This document shows positions 50,346 to 63,156 of a DNA stretch of 64,000 nt, piece by piece. The notes beneath the pieces are model-generated. The model searched no databases and had not been told where the DNA came from. It saw only the letters and a list, made by a program, of their open reading frames with translations. Every line of letters starts with the position of its first letter. The first letter of the stretch is position 1. The translations under genes were made by a program, and so were the position numbers. This DNA is from Stichopus chloronotus (Eukaryota; Echinodermata; Holothuroidea; Aspidochirotida; Stichopodidae): positions 6,952,897 to 7,016,896 of the forward strand of contig SFZH01000008.1 in assembly GCA_021234535.1 (NCBI GenBank), in the 5' to 3' direction.

Positions 50346-52116
50346 CCCAGTTCAGTACACTGCAGGGATGTCTATCAGCAAATGGTCTAAAATGTCGGCC
50401 TGAGCATGCATAACAGTTAACTGTAACTAATTACTTAGTTTGATTTAGAGCTTTACTGTTACATTTTTTGATGTCCTAGTTTGCACACATACAGTACCAG
50501 GGTGTACAACTGAGTTAAAGTTACTGTACAGTATGAATCATTTACAGCATATCATATTTCCTCCTCTCGTCTGTAATGTCAAAGCGCAGTAACTTAGACT
50601 GTGCATGGGTAGAAATAGTTGAGCTTCTTAACTGAAATTCAATCACAAATGGGGCAAAAGTTAGTTATTCTGATCGGCAGGAAAAGGGGAATGTACTGTA
50701 CATTACCACTTTTCAGCTCATTTTTGGTTCACTATATCAATACTGTAATGTCTCCCAAATCGCAGGAAACAGCACTTCTCTTTACTTCCAGACTGAAAAA
50801 GTGTTTGCAATTGTATGCCACGCCGACAGCTGTATTTTCCGCTCAGCTGGAGCAGTGCAGTACAAGTCCGCCACAATAAGTGGCGTATAGCCTACCATTA
50901 TTGGTAAGTACACTTGTGAAGTGCATCCATGGATGCTCCTAGCCCTACGCCCCATTGTATCACATGATGTATGTATGGTTGCTGACCCTTGCAAGCATAG
51001 GCAAACCCGTTAGGCCTAAATACATCCTAACCCCAGTTCCTACAAGTATAAACCTGACCCCCTATCCTAACACAGCATTAGGACTGCTGGACCATTCTTC
51101 TGAAAAATGTATGACAACATCTGTGCCGGCAACGGAGATGCAGCGAAACCTTCTGTTAGTGTTACAATGGGTGATAAATCGCAGAATTGGCTACATAGGC
51201 TACGTACAGTACCACACGAGACATTTACGAAGACCATTTGGTGTGAAGTTTGTCTCTTACTGTCTTAGTACTTACGAATTAGGCCTACCCCTGAACACAA
51301 CGTGGAACCATCTCTTAAACGGCCACATGAACAACTTCAGAGAGCAAATTATGAAAACTAGTCTACCACTTTACGTCCGTCATTTCTGAAATGTCTTTGT
51401 GCCAACCAAAGATCATCATAGATTTCATAATTCACGTCAATATGGTGTACAGTGAAGTGTAGGCTACACATTAAAATTACAGAACGTACACCGGACATTG
51501 TAAATTTGATAAGACCGGTGCATTAAACGTGTGACCTTTGACCATGTGGTAATGAAAACATTTAACCAACCTGGCACCCCTGGCTGAAATTAATGGGCGG
51601 AGTTACTGCACATGCATATAACATAGGCAGGTGCACATCCCTGATCGAGATTTAGATCATCAGATTTAGGCACGGCGAATGAAAGTAGCCCCACATAAAA
51701 TCTGCGTTACATTGAAAAAAAAAAGAATGCAGAATGATAGCAATTGTTGACATGATGTAGGTGAAAGATTTCTTTTTGAGAAAAATCTAGGAAATAATTC
51801 TTTATCGCAAAGATAAAATATGGGAATCCGGTAAAGATGCGTATCTGACATTTCTGTTTGTTTTGTCTTTTAATTCGGTACTAGAAACTGCATGGGAATG
51901 AAGGGCATGTCTTTCCTTCCTCAAAGTATGCTATATTATGTGTGGCAAATTTTCCTTTCAGAAATTGATAAACAGTAGTTCCAACTTTTCAGACAATGAG
52001 TCCACAGATCATCAGAGGCTGCATCCGCCTGCAGCTACCACCAGTGGCAAGTGATGTATGCAGTGTCTGAGAGGCATGATGTTTCCAGGCGGCTCTGGAT
52101 GTTACTTCATGAGAAA

Positions 52117-52196
52117 GAGGGCGGTGAACTAAGAGGGCGGTGAACTAAAGAGGGCGGTGAACTAAAGAGGGCGGTGAACTATAGAGGGCGGTAAAC
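52117..52196 (+). repeat. Minisatellite, 17-bp unit
   Basis: Five copies of GAGGGCGGTGAACTAAA with minor changes; GC-rich in an AT-rich setting. Confidence 0.95.
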
Positions 52197-52264
52197 CCTA
52201 CAAAAAAAAAATGATCAAAGCTTAGATGAATTCAAATGGACCAACTCCGATCATCACAAGCTGA

Positions 52265-52270
<6 letters not shown>

Positions 52271-52345
<75 letters not shown>
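52271..52345. repeat. (TA)n microsatellite
   Basis: About 37 uninterrupted TA repeats, 75 bases after the 17-bp minisatellite. Prone to cruciform formation and to length error. Confidence 0.97.
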
Positions 52346-52350
<5 letters not shown>

Positions 52351-52414
52351 AGCTTAAGTGGTAGATTATGCATTACTGATTTGTGATTACTGTACTTCTC
52401 AAGTTACTTTCGTT

Positions 52415-52680
52415 TTTCATTTTTTTTTTGAGCGCCATTGCACAAGTTGTTATGGAAGGTGATCACTGTCTTTCTGTTATGAGGTGACTTGCCTATACAA
52501 ACCTTCTTAATACAACACTCTATGCAAAGAAGCAGTGAGCTAAGATAATTAAGTGAACATATTTCAACATTTTATATCTAATCAATGGAAGCTATGAAGA
52601 TTTGATTCGGATGAATAGGATTTATTTTCAAACCTAAAAAAAAGAAAAATATGTTTCTTGTTAATTCTAGACTTTAGATA
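52415..52680 (+). repeat. Dispersed repeat C, copy 2
   Basis: T-run, GCGCCATTGCACAAGTTGT, GGTGATCACTGTCTTTCTGTT, GGTGACTTGCC and later GGAAGCTATGAAGATTTG, matching 25,735-26,000. Confidence 0.55.
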
Positions 52681-54009
52681 CATTCTACAGTAATGTGAAA
52701 ATTGGCACCAGTAGTTTCTCTTGGAAAATACATTTCACATGGTATGGACGGTTTCTCCACTAGACTTGCCACAAGAACTGAACGCATGATACTAAATGAG
52801 GTAGAGTTGAGCTGCTATGTCAAGATCACTGATTTCATGAGGAGGGGGGGGGGGGGGAGGGGTTGAGAGTTAACCTTCACAAGAATTGACCACGAAATTT
52901 AAGATAAAGAATCATACAATGCAAGAAAAGTAGAATGTAAGGACACTTCCCAACAGCTTGAGTTCAATTTAATAAGGACATCATACCTCACTATAAGACT
53001 CGATATAAATGTCTCGTTTCAGATCGGCCATTGGACTGGCCGAAATGGAGTACCGATTTTTTGATAAGGGAAAAAATGATAACGTCGTTTCAGATACCTT
53101 TACATGACAGCAAATTCATTGAAATGCTCCCCCGTCCCCTTATTAAAAATTGCCTTATCTTTATATTCCTTTAATAAGCATACCAGAACACTTGCTAAAT
53201 CATTCTAAAAAAATGTCAATATCTCTCAAATCATTCGATTTCTGGCAAGAGGTGTTTCAAGGAAGAAAGGACTACCTAGATTAAGTCATCTGCCAGACTT
53301 GTCTAGCACAGAGACCAATGAGAATGTGTTCAGTTGGTTAAAGGAGAATGAAACCATGGGAATATCTGTATGAAACAATGTAACACATGTGTTTGACAAA
53401 TATTTCTCAAAGTTTCATTACAAATAATCTTCCCTTTAGTTATGCTTTTTTCAAGTTCAGAGCAGCGTGCTGTTATTTTTGTCTCAGTTGAATGTGAACA
53501 GACTTGAGTAAGTCGAACTATGATGTCACACAACCCCTGATAGCAGACATTGGACGTCTTCCTTTGTTTTCCTTACCTACAATATCCATGAATGCATACA
53601 CTTGTATACAATTTTGTGTTGAATTACTGAGTCGTATCACGCAATGATCACAATTATTAATACTTAGATTTGAATAGATGAATAACTGTTAAAACTATTT
53701 GTGAATACATTATTATGTAGGAACGAAAGCTTTTCAAGGACAAGTGGTCAGGTTATAACATCAAAACGTCAGAATTGTAGCATCCTGATAGATTTTTTAT
53801 TAATTTCAAATTGCAATATCTTGAAAAGTAACATATTGCACATGAAACTTGGTGATGGTGATCACCCCGTGTTAGTCATGTAGATTATACAGTTCTAGTG
53901 ACGTTTCATTGTCAAACGATCTGACTTTCATTCCCCTTCAATAAGTTGCTTGTGTAGTCTTATAATTTAGTCACAGCCAGGGTTCTAGCCACACCGGCCG
54001 GCAAAGACC

Positions 54010-54310
54010 AGTTGTAAATGGTTGCTAAAACAAGGAGGATTATCTTCTCACATTGGACAATCTAGCCTTCAAGTTTGAAGTTCTAACAATTTTCCCTCAC
54101 TTAGATACCATGTTTACATGTTTTCAAATTATGGCCTCTATTAACCTCAAGTGACCTTTGACCGCCATAGCAAATGACAGACATCATCTACTCATCAACA
54201 ACTACTAAATTTGAGAATTTAAATTTCCAGCAACATTCAGTTGCTGAGATATCTCTCTTCATAGGTAAGCTCTGGTGACCTCAAACGACTTTTATTTAAC
54301 TACAGGTTCA
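54010..54310 (+). repeat. Copy of the TGACCTTTGACC repeat family
   Basis: Contains AGATACCATGTTTACATG, AAGTGACCTTTGACCGCC (54,150), GCTGAGATATCTCT and CTGGTGACCTCAAA, the same phrase order as in 39,545-39,903 and 59,040-59,265. Confidence 0.65.
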
Positions 54311-55610
54311 ATTGTAGCAACTTTGAAGAGTATTCAAATATCTACGATATTAATAAAAACACCTCCCACAAAAGCAAACTTTGCCACAACTTTAATTTCA
54401 ATAACTGAGCTCAATTCTTGACAAATTTAGCTGCCCCCCCCCAAAAAAAAAATATTGCACCATCTGCCATCTGAACATATCTGAAAGAAATCACCCCTCC
54501 CTTTAGACCCCCAGGACAGGATTCACACTTCACTGACAACCACTGCAGCAGCCACTTAGAATCATCTAGCTAGAGCCCTGTTTATAACTATCAAATTAGA
54601 GGGAACTTTTTGTTCAGCCTTTGAAAATATACTTTTCTGAAACTGGCGGAAGGGAGGGTGAATGTTTTGGCCATATTCTGTATGACATACTGTACGTATT
54701 TTGTTTTATATATTGACTGGACTTTCTTTAAAGGTGTCGTACTCCTTTACCCAGATGTGACAGCATACGTGTACTCAAACATGTATTTGCTCATTCGCTC
54801 ACATGCAAATTCTGCTTCAAGTTGCAGTGAAAGAATTGGTAGACTTAAAATGCCTGTATTTACAGAAGAGACTTAGAGAGATCAGAACGTACATAAATAT
54901 TTATTTATGGAGATGAGGGCTCGAGTTTTACTGATTTCACCTTGAGAAAACTGTCCTGAGAACCACTTTTTCATTCCTTGAAACTAATCCCTAACTAGAT
55001 ATATGTCGAGTCATTCAGCTTTCTTGCTTTTCTCTCAATTAACAACAAACAGATTACTTCAACTGCTGTGACCTATCAAGTGTTGATAAGCAAATGATCA
55101 GAAATCCATGTTACATAAACACAACTTAAATGTCCTTTGTGTTTCTGTATAATCTTGACTGTCTGAGAAGAAACACTGCAACAGTTTATGAGAGAGACTT
55201 AGGATTTCCACAAACATTTTTTTCGCTGGTCTCAAAGTTTAAGGTTAAATAATCTCTTCAATTAAAAAAAAATAACAAAGATTTACTGAAGAAATTTACT
55301 GGTGGTGCATGACATTTTGTAACCTTAAGACACATGGAAATGTTTCTTGACCATGGAGCTGTCCTTCTTCAAATAGGAATGTTGTGGGTTATAAAGAAGA
55401 TATTAGCATGGGGTTAAAAGTAAATGCAGTAAAAAAATATGCTATTCCACTTAACTTTTATCAAACATGTCATTAAAATATTTAATTAGTCTTCTAAATT
55501 TAACAGGAGGTTGACGATACTGACGGCACATGATAAAGAAAAGCCAAAACGAGAGGTATGTATTGATAATCCTCAAACAGACCAAGCAACTTAAAGGACC
55601 TCATACAATA

Positions 55611-58600
55611 CTACGTCCATTTATTGGGTGTTAAGTGAAGACCAATGTTCTCGAAAGCCTGGTATTGTGTTGGTAATATCAATCTTAGTGCCTGGTCAAG
55701 CATTATGGCAGAAAATCCCCATACTCTGTGTTCACCTCCCAGAAACACAGGAGATGTGTACTGATGTTGCCTGTCAAAGAAGGTATAGTAGCGATTGCCC
55801 CGGTCACAGAGTTGGTGGAGGGTCATTGTAAAAACGGATTCCACCTGCAAAGACAGTGATTTAATTAAAGAGAGAGGATTGGTACACTATTTGTATAAAA
55901 GAGAGCAAGAAAAAAAAAAATTGGTACACTTTGTCTGTGCAGACTTCAAATATGCATACTCCCAAACTGTGTGACATTGGTTGTCTTGGAGTTCAGGCAT
56001 TCCATAAATGGAATAGGATGGGTATGAAGTTGCATATTTACATATTTTAAATTAATTTTGTGTCTGTCCCCTCTGCAACATACACTTGCACAACATGTAA
56101 GCCATGCAATTGTAATCTGCAGTGATGCAGCACTGAGTAACCTATGTTTACTTATTTTCAACTAACATGCTGTTAATTTTTGTGTTCCCCAAAACTTCAA
56201 TGAATCAACTCTCTTGTTTGTGAAGCAATACTGGTTTATACCATGTCTTGTGAAGAACTTACTTTTATCCCCGCTGAATGATAAGATGCAATGTATACTA
56301 CCTGTTTTGAACAAGAAATACAACCTCACTGAATGAAACCTCTTACATGCTGTGTTTCATGTTTCACAGTCTTGGTAGTTCCTTTGTTTTATTTACATCC
56401 TTGTTAATTGACAACAGTAAGAAAAACACAGACAGGAACTAAAAGGATGATAGGGAGTTGGGATGTACATCTTCCATGTCCTTCTTTACTTTGTTCTTCC
56501 ATATCAAGTATAAACATATCTCCTTAACAGATTTGTGGAAAAAGTGATCTGGCAATGGCAAATTTAGTCAGAAAGTACCCAAGTAACAGGTAAAAGCTAT
56601 TATTTTTTACTTTTTTGCTTATGTTGATATCCCACACATAATATTCATGAATTTGTGTTTCACGCCTCTCCCTAACTTTGATCATGGACATTGTTGTGTC
56701 TTCAATGTTTACCTGAACTCGATCTTCAGGAGAGACATTAATGACCTTTAACCAAAGAAAGGTCCAAAATGATGGCTTACTGTACCTCGTTTGGATTTCT
56801 TTGTATATCCAGTGATTCTATGTGTCCGATGAAACCCAGAGTGACATAGATGATGCTGAATTTCTATCAAATAAAAAATTAAAGGAAAAGTATCAAAGGC
56901 TATCAAGTTCATAGGCAAAATTATCTTCAAAGAGTGCTCTACTTGTGGGACGGAGCAATACGCAATGAACACTTGAACAAGAGATAAAGTTTATTTTGCC
57001 ACAGTAATTCCTACGAGCCTGTTTCAAAGAGATGTTTAAAAATGACTCCTCCTAATTGGGAATTATGCATAATCTACCTTGTAGGAATAAATGCAGTGAA
57101 TATAAACTCTAACTAGCATTTTATGTGTAGATATTCGAATATTCACTTTGTACATCTCCTAATTCTGAAACTAAACCCCACCAGATCTGATCAAATTATA
57201 TTTTCCAGAGAATGTAGAATAAAATGGAAGTATTTGCAGGAATAAAAATATGCTTAGAAAACAGAAATGGTGCCTAAAACATTAGGTCCACTAAAGGTAG
57301 ACTGTTGCCCTAATGTAGATTTTAAAAGCAAGGTGTACATTTTCCATAAGACCCTGATGTCTTACCAACGGGGCCATGAAGCCCTAACAGTCGGGTGCAC
57401 AACTGGACCATGAAGCCCTGAATCCTCTACTTTTGGGCCATGAGCCAATAAGCCCTGGGGTGCTACCAACTGAGCCATGAAGCACTAGTGATGCTCTAAC
57501 AACCAAGCCATGAAGCACTGTTGGTTTATCCATTGTTTGAACTTCTAGAATGAGCAGCTACTTTAGTTTGCTTGAAGGGAACTGGCATTGTTCATTCTGC
57601 ATGTCTGTGTACATATATATATTGTGTACAAGTCAACAAAAGTACATAGTAATGAGCAGTTCAATGAAGTTTGGGTCATAAACACCAACAAGGTAGCCTA
57701 CATGCAAGTGAATCAAGGAAGAATAGAACAGCACCTAAAGGGAGTTTAAAATGCACCAAAATGGCATACAAAGAAAATAGCTTTTCATCATTGTTAAAAC
57801 ATTCACTCTAACCAATAAACATCTTCAAAAGCTTCATCTCCAAAAAACATTTGACATAAGTCACAGAAGATGCTTCACTTGAATTTTCAAAAATTTGGGT
57901 GAACAAATTTTTTGAGCAACAAGTAACTGAATTTCTGTACATGAGGAACTTATTTCTTGGAAAGGTTTACCATTCTTCCTAACTTTGAATAACCTTTCCT
58001 TGTCTCCATAAGTATGAGTTTTAAAAACATGATTTGTTTCTGTAAAACAAATGCCTTACTTCCGTTTCAGAAGAAGTACACTGTACTGTAGATTGGTACC
58101 AAAAACAATAGCAAACTAATTCAACCAAGAAGAAATAGTACCAGAATTTAAATCCTGTGGATGAAGGGTATGCACTTTGCAAATCAAATAAGACAACATT
58201 CTACTTTGAGGTAATTGATAATGTGTCCTTTACAAGACATAAGACATGGTACAGTTAAGTCCAAAGCACTCGAAAGTTAAAATTTGATGTTACATATGCT
58301 ATCACAAACTACAATATGCCACTAAAATTGAACAGGCTTGTTTAGCTTTAGTTCTCCTGGAAAATGCTGACTTGTCAGGTGAAATCTTTCTTCATCTGAC
58401 TTACTCTTACATTCGCACTCTGTGCACAAGTAGAAATTGAATGGTTTGCACTTGGACATCAGTACTTAGTACATAGTAACAACCTATTGCATCCATTGTA
58501 TGATGTACAAACCATGAAGCCTGTTAGGTAGATACAAGAGTATCTCGCAGAAGACAACACTATGGCTACATCTAGCTATTCATTCCTAGCTGCATGGACC

Positions 58601-59998
58601 ACATAAAGGTGTGTTTAATTTTGGGCATACTGTACCCTGCCAATGACAGGAGTGAGTTCTCCCCAAACATCAGCATATGAAGATGGTATTCCTAGCTCTT
58701 CTTCCATTTCCCTCAAAGCTGTATGGGTGCTGTCCACATCAGAGGGGTCTACACGACCACCTGGAAAACTGGAGGAATGAGACATGATAGAATCTTGTAT
58801 CAAAAGAACATGAATATCTTTGCTGTACATACCAGAGTCTAGGCAAATTTCTGATGACATCTAAAAAATTGAGCTTTTTACGAAATTGAATATCACATAT
58901 ATACTTAATTAATAAATGTGAAAAAAATTAAAAAGGGGAACAAATTCAGACTCCACTGAGGAAAGATGCACCTTCATAAAGAACAAAAGAAATGATCTAC
59001 TTATCAATAGCTACAAATGTTCAAAGTGTGATGTTTCAGCAGCATTTTTGTACTTCTTGAGATAGCTTGCTGAAAAATTTAAGAAACTTTGATCTCTAGC
59101 AACTAAAATGACCTTTGGCCTCCCTGAAAACAATAGGGATCATCTACTAACATTGGACTACCTACCCACTAACACTGAAGTTCAAACAAATTTCCTTCCC
59201 TGAGATATCATGTTTGCAAGCCGAGGCATCACATACACAGGCACACCGACACACATCATTAAGGTACCATCTACAAGAACATTTCTTGTACAGTCAGAAA
59301 GGAATCATAAAAAAGTGAAAACTAGAGACACACAAAATCTTTCTCATTCCAGCATCATTGCATGCATACAATTACTTTATATGACTGGCTAACAGTTTAC
59401 ACAGATCAACACTAGTGTTATACTGAATCAGTATTACTGATATGAATTTGCAGTACCTAACTTGTCCCCTGTGGCTGCTTAGTTTAGCGGACCTGAGGGT
59501 AAACAGGACGGAGGGTTCTCCATTAACCAAACATAATGGCAAGAAAACTGCGGACTTGGGAACAGCAGCATCCTTCTCAGCCTTTCTGACAAATCTGGGA
59601 GCAGACTTCTGAAAGTCACCCTTCACAAGGGCTGAGATGATTTCTTCGCGATTCTGGGTGTACATATCAGGAGAGATCTGAACCGGGGCAGGCTTTAAAG
59701 TTGAGAAAGGTTTCCCATCTTTCTCACAATTGTCTGTGGCAGAGAAAGGTCTGTGAAAATGAAGGCCTCTAGAACAAGGAGCGAGCAGCTGACACTGTGG
59801 TAAATTGCATACATGGTGATGTAAATACCTCCTTGTATTCGTTGCATAGAGAAAGAAACAAACGCCATCTTTTTTAATAATGGTATGGAGACCTTGCTGA
59901 AGCGCTCTCCTTTGTGTCGTGCCAGTCTGTTGAACTAAACAAAAGCTGGCTGGTAATTTTCTGTAGGGTACAAGAGTGGAATATTTCATGTACAACAT
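55611..59998 (-). CDS. NUDT8: NUDT8-like Nudix hydrolase (coenzyme A diphosphatase), tandem copy B
   Basis: Four exons join in phase to 328 residues with the same exon lengths and phases as copy A apart from small differences at both ends: 59998-59457, 58768-58636, 56863-56786, 55844-55611 (stop). The middle exons are the same length (133 and 78 nt). Seen: a basic N-terminus fitting a mitochondrial presequence, the shared SPDMYTQNREEIISALVKGD helix, a canonical CoA-type signature ending SSHRGQVSFPGG (about 175-185), VDPSDVDSTHTALREMEEEL with Glu201, 204 and 205 for metal, and GGEHRVWGF near the C-terminus. The presequence and the stretch before GGEHRVWG have diverged most from copy A, while the core before the Nudix box is nearly identical. 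Role expected: mitochondrial CoA/acyl-CoA hydrolysis. Of the two copies this one has the intact signature. Confidence 0.88.
56522..56725 (+). repeat. Dispersed repeat B, copy 2 (near the last introns of Nudix copy B)
   Basis: Blocks TTAGTCAGAAAGT, ATAATATTCATGAATTTGTG and CTTCAATGTTTACCTGAAC match 22,262-22,500. Confidence 0.55.
57373..57530. repeat. Degenerate minisatellite in intron 2 of Nudix copy B
   Basis: About five units with GCCATGAAGCCCT and CAACTGAGCCATGAAG, the counterpart of 46,312-46,563. Confidence 0.75.
59040..59265 (+). repeat. Copy of the TGACCTTTGACC repeat family (intron 1 of Nudix copy B)
   Basis: Shows AAATGACCTTTGGCCTCC, AAAACAATAGGGATCATCTA, CTGAGATATCATGTTTGCAA and a degenerate CA-repeat end, as in the 39.5-kb array. 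Confidence 0.65.
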
Positions 59999-61819
59999 CG
60001 TCCTCGTTGAGAAGGTGACAGAAACTTTACAATAAAGTCAAAGGTGGCTCAAAGGTCAAAGGTGTAGGCTCACTATTTCTGGTCCATCTTCTCATCAAAT
60101 TCATCTCCACAGAGTCTCTATTCATCACTGACAGGTATCATATATATATCTTTAGTTCTGATGTAAGTACTTGCAGTACATCTGTGGCAAAGATTCTACA
60201 GAAGACAAACAAAATGGTGAATAAATTACCATAAAGTAAATGTAGCAATAACTACAGAGCAAATGTAGCAATAACTGCCAGGAAAAAAAAAAAAGGACAT
60301 GGCCCATTCCTTTCTAAAACTTGGAGATACACTAAATGTGCAACATAACGTAGACCTTTTTGGCACCCTGGTATCTAATAAACCTAAAACTGGAGATGAA
60401 AAAATGCCCCTCCCCCCTTCCCATTTCCTCACCTTTTAACATGTATTATACTCAGCTATTGTCCTCAGATTTGAGATTCAAGAAATTCAGTAACTCCTCA
60501 CCCAGTGTGCTACACTTAAACATTACCAGCAATAAGACAATAACACCATGCTGTGACTGTCAAGTTTCGCAGGTTACTGTACAGGTAAGTCAATTTTACT
60601 AGCTGTAGGCCAGCTTTGATATATAAGCAAATATCTGGCCATCAAGGAAGTCAAGAAATGCCCTTTTTCAAAAAGTGTTATAGCCTATATGTCATGCACT
60701 TCAATGTGAAGATCTTCAGCATGAGCTCTGACTCTTTCACTGTGTAGTGGGTATGGAATGGATACACCTTGATATGTTGGCACAGACATACACACAAAAA
60801 TCAGCCTTGGCATCTTGTGAGACTTACAGTAGCCTAATTACTGCACATTTGGTACTACGAATTAGCTCCAAGTCAAGACTACAGCAATAGAATTTTCTGC
60901 TGCACTTTTGCACTGAGCTAATTCAACACAAAATTTGATCATTTCCCGCTAAAAAGGAAAGAATGAGTGTAAACTTATGCTGTATGGATGAAGCACAATC
61001 ATCATACAGCAGATTATGCTATGTTATGAAGTGCCTGTACAGTACATATAGTAAACTTCACCTGCATTCTTCTGTTGGCATGTGAACACTAACACCTATG
61101 CATTACTTCTGCATCAGCATTACGTGGAATACGCCCAGGCCCTACACTGGATTGACTCATGAGATGGCAAATACCCGGCTTGACATGTATAACTGAAACT
61201 TAACAATTGGCAACTTGGCATACCATCGTCAGCCTACCAGCTACTGTACATGGCTTACTACCAAATTAAGTCACACATCCTGAAAACCAGACCTACCCCT
61301 TGTTTCCTGTTCTCTCTACTCTTTAACACCCAAGGGTCACTTAACAGGTTCTACAACCCTACTTGTATTATACTTTTTTTTACCCTGACATATCATCAGT
61401 TTTGGTCACGTCACTGAGTTGAGTTCTGGAGAGCCTACCAAATTTATATTGAATTTACTGCTGCTCGTAACTGTTACACAGAAAATAACTTGGTGAAACT
61501 GCAAATAACCTACTATCTTGGACAAAATATTGGGACACTGTGTCATACGTTGCAAATATAATACTGAATTTTAGGTGAGAGGATAACATGAAACCCCACA
61601 CCCCTTTCCAATGTTGCGCTATAGGAGTGAATGCACACTTTGAACAACAATCGTACAGCCAACATTGAACAGGGGAGCTGAGTGTCCCAAGGTATTTTGT
61701 CCAAGATTGTAGCTTCTCCCTAATGCCAAAGTCTGAAAAAGAAAGTATACCTGGCAAAAGTGGCAGGTAACAACTACCATGTACGGCTCACAAAATAGTG
61801 TGCAAAGCGCTAAATACCA

Positions 61820-61869
61820 TGTAGTGTACTGATAGACTGTAGTGTACTGATAGACTGTAGTGTACTGAT
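61820..61869. repeat. Tandem repeat, 18-bp unit
   Basis: Almost three perfect copies of TGTAGTGTACTGATAGAC. Confidence 0.93.
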
Positions 61870-62187
61870 TGTGATTGTCCACAACAAACGGCACGCTACA
61901 GTAGGTGATAATTTCGCAGAATAGGTTCTGATAATTTGAACATAATGGACTAACATAGATTAGTATATAAATATGTTACTCCTGCTTACTGCAGACTACC
62001 AGGTGTTCACAAATTCATAATGGACTTACGAAATCCTGGACACAAACTTACCATTATAGCCACTAAAAGACAATTATGAGTGAGTCAACCACAAACTTTA
62101 AAGTACGACAACTTGCATGCATCACATTACTTTAGCTGACCGTTTCTGTCATGATCTGATATTGGTAACTAAAAACCAGTCTGAACC

Positions 62188-62278
62188 TAGCACAGGAATC
62201 CAGCACAGGATTCACCATCACAGGATTTCCAGCGCAGGATTCGCCATCACCAGCACAGGATTCGTCCAGCACAGGATT
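62188..62278. repeat. Clustered CCAGCACAGGATT words
   Basis: Five to six CAGCACAGGATT-type units separated by CACCATCA or CGCCATCAC, roughly 15-25 bases apart. Confidence 0.85.
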
Positions 62279-63156
62279 GCAGAACAGGAAATATAGCAAA
62301 ATAATTCGACTTTTCAATTCTTCACTTGCGGAAAGGTAGCATCCTGCAAGTGATCATCATGCATTCACGGATCATCGACGGTGAAAAGAATCAGACATTG
62401 ATCTTTTTCGATATTTTACCACATAAGTTGGGTGCCTCTTTCCTGTTCACTTGTTTACCTACAATAGTAATGGTGAGGCATATAAAAACATGTGCCGGTA
62501 GACCAACTGGCGAACTTGAAATTGCACAAAACTGAAATACGGACATAGCCTACGGTATCCATATTTTTAACACGTCTTGACGGCCCATGTGGTGATTTAT
62601 TTTTTTTATTTCAGCTTTACTTATTTCAGCTTTATTTCAAGAGGGTGACTTGGTTAGCCAAGGCTAATCTTCCCCAAAGAAAAACATGTACATAAGCAAC
62701 CAAACACTTACAATGAAAAATTGACTCTCGCCAACCCCCCCCCCCACCCACCCCCTTCCCCGAAAGATGCACCAACGCTGCAGTGCGCAGCCATTACATG
62801 TACTTGCTTGTTTGGAATTTGTCAATCGTTCCAAATTGCTATGGGGCTCCCCACCACCTTAATCTGGCCAAAGGCAGAGTAAGTATCCGCTGTGTACACT
62901 TTTCACTGTTTTCGTACAATCTATCTGCCACTCATGAAAGCTTCCATTCACTGCCTGATGAATATTAGTCAAAGTCATCTTTCGCTTCATTAAGGTGAAT
63001 TACACACAAAGGGCACCACTTTAGCAAGTTTTAGTTGTGTTCAAACACTCACTTGGAGAATATTTGTTTGAAATTAGGACGAGTTCGCCGTGAAACGGGT
63101 TTAATAGACAGACCATATTCTCGCCATTAAGGATTTCTTACATATTCGTCACATAC

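Larger units (their letters stand above)
50346..55570. other. Spacer between the two Nudix genes; no gene recognised
   Basis: Contains mini- and microsatellites (52,117-52,345), a second copy of dispersed repeat C, a G14 run (52,844-52,857), a DR1-like word (51,532) and a related repeat at 54,010-54,310. The longest open frame (50,955-51,389, plus) begins at TTG and has no recognisable motif. Confidence 0.5.
60080..63156. other. Upstream flank of Nudix copy B, then no gene recognised
   Basis: The first 200 bases match the flank of copy A. The rest is AT-rich with short repeats (61,820; 62,188) and a C11 run at 62,735-62,745. No splice-supported frame seen. Confidence 0.5.

Noticed and set aside
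50955..51389. 144-codon plus frame in the spacer upstream of Nudix copy A
   Set aside because: Begins at TTG, has no recognisable motif and lies in repeat-rich DNA.
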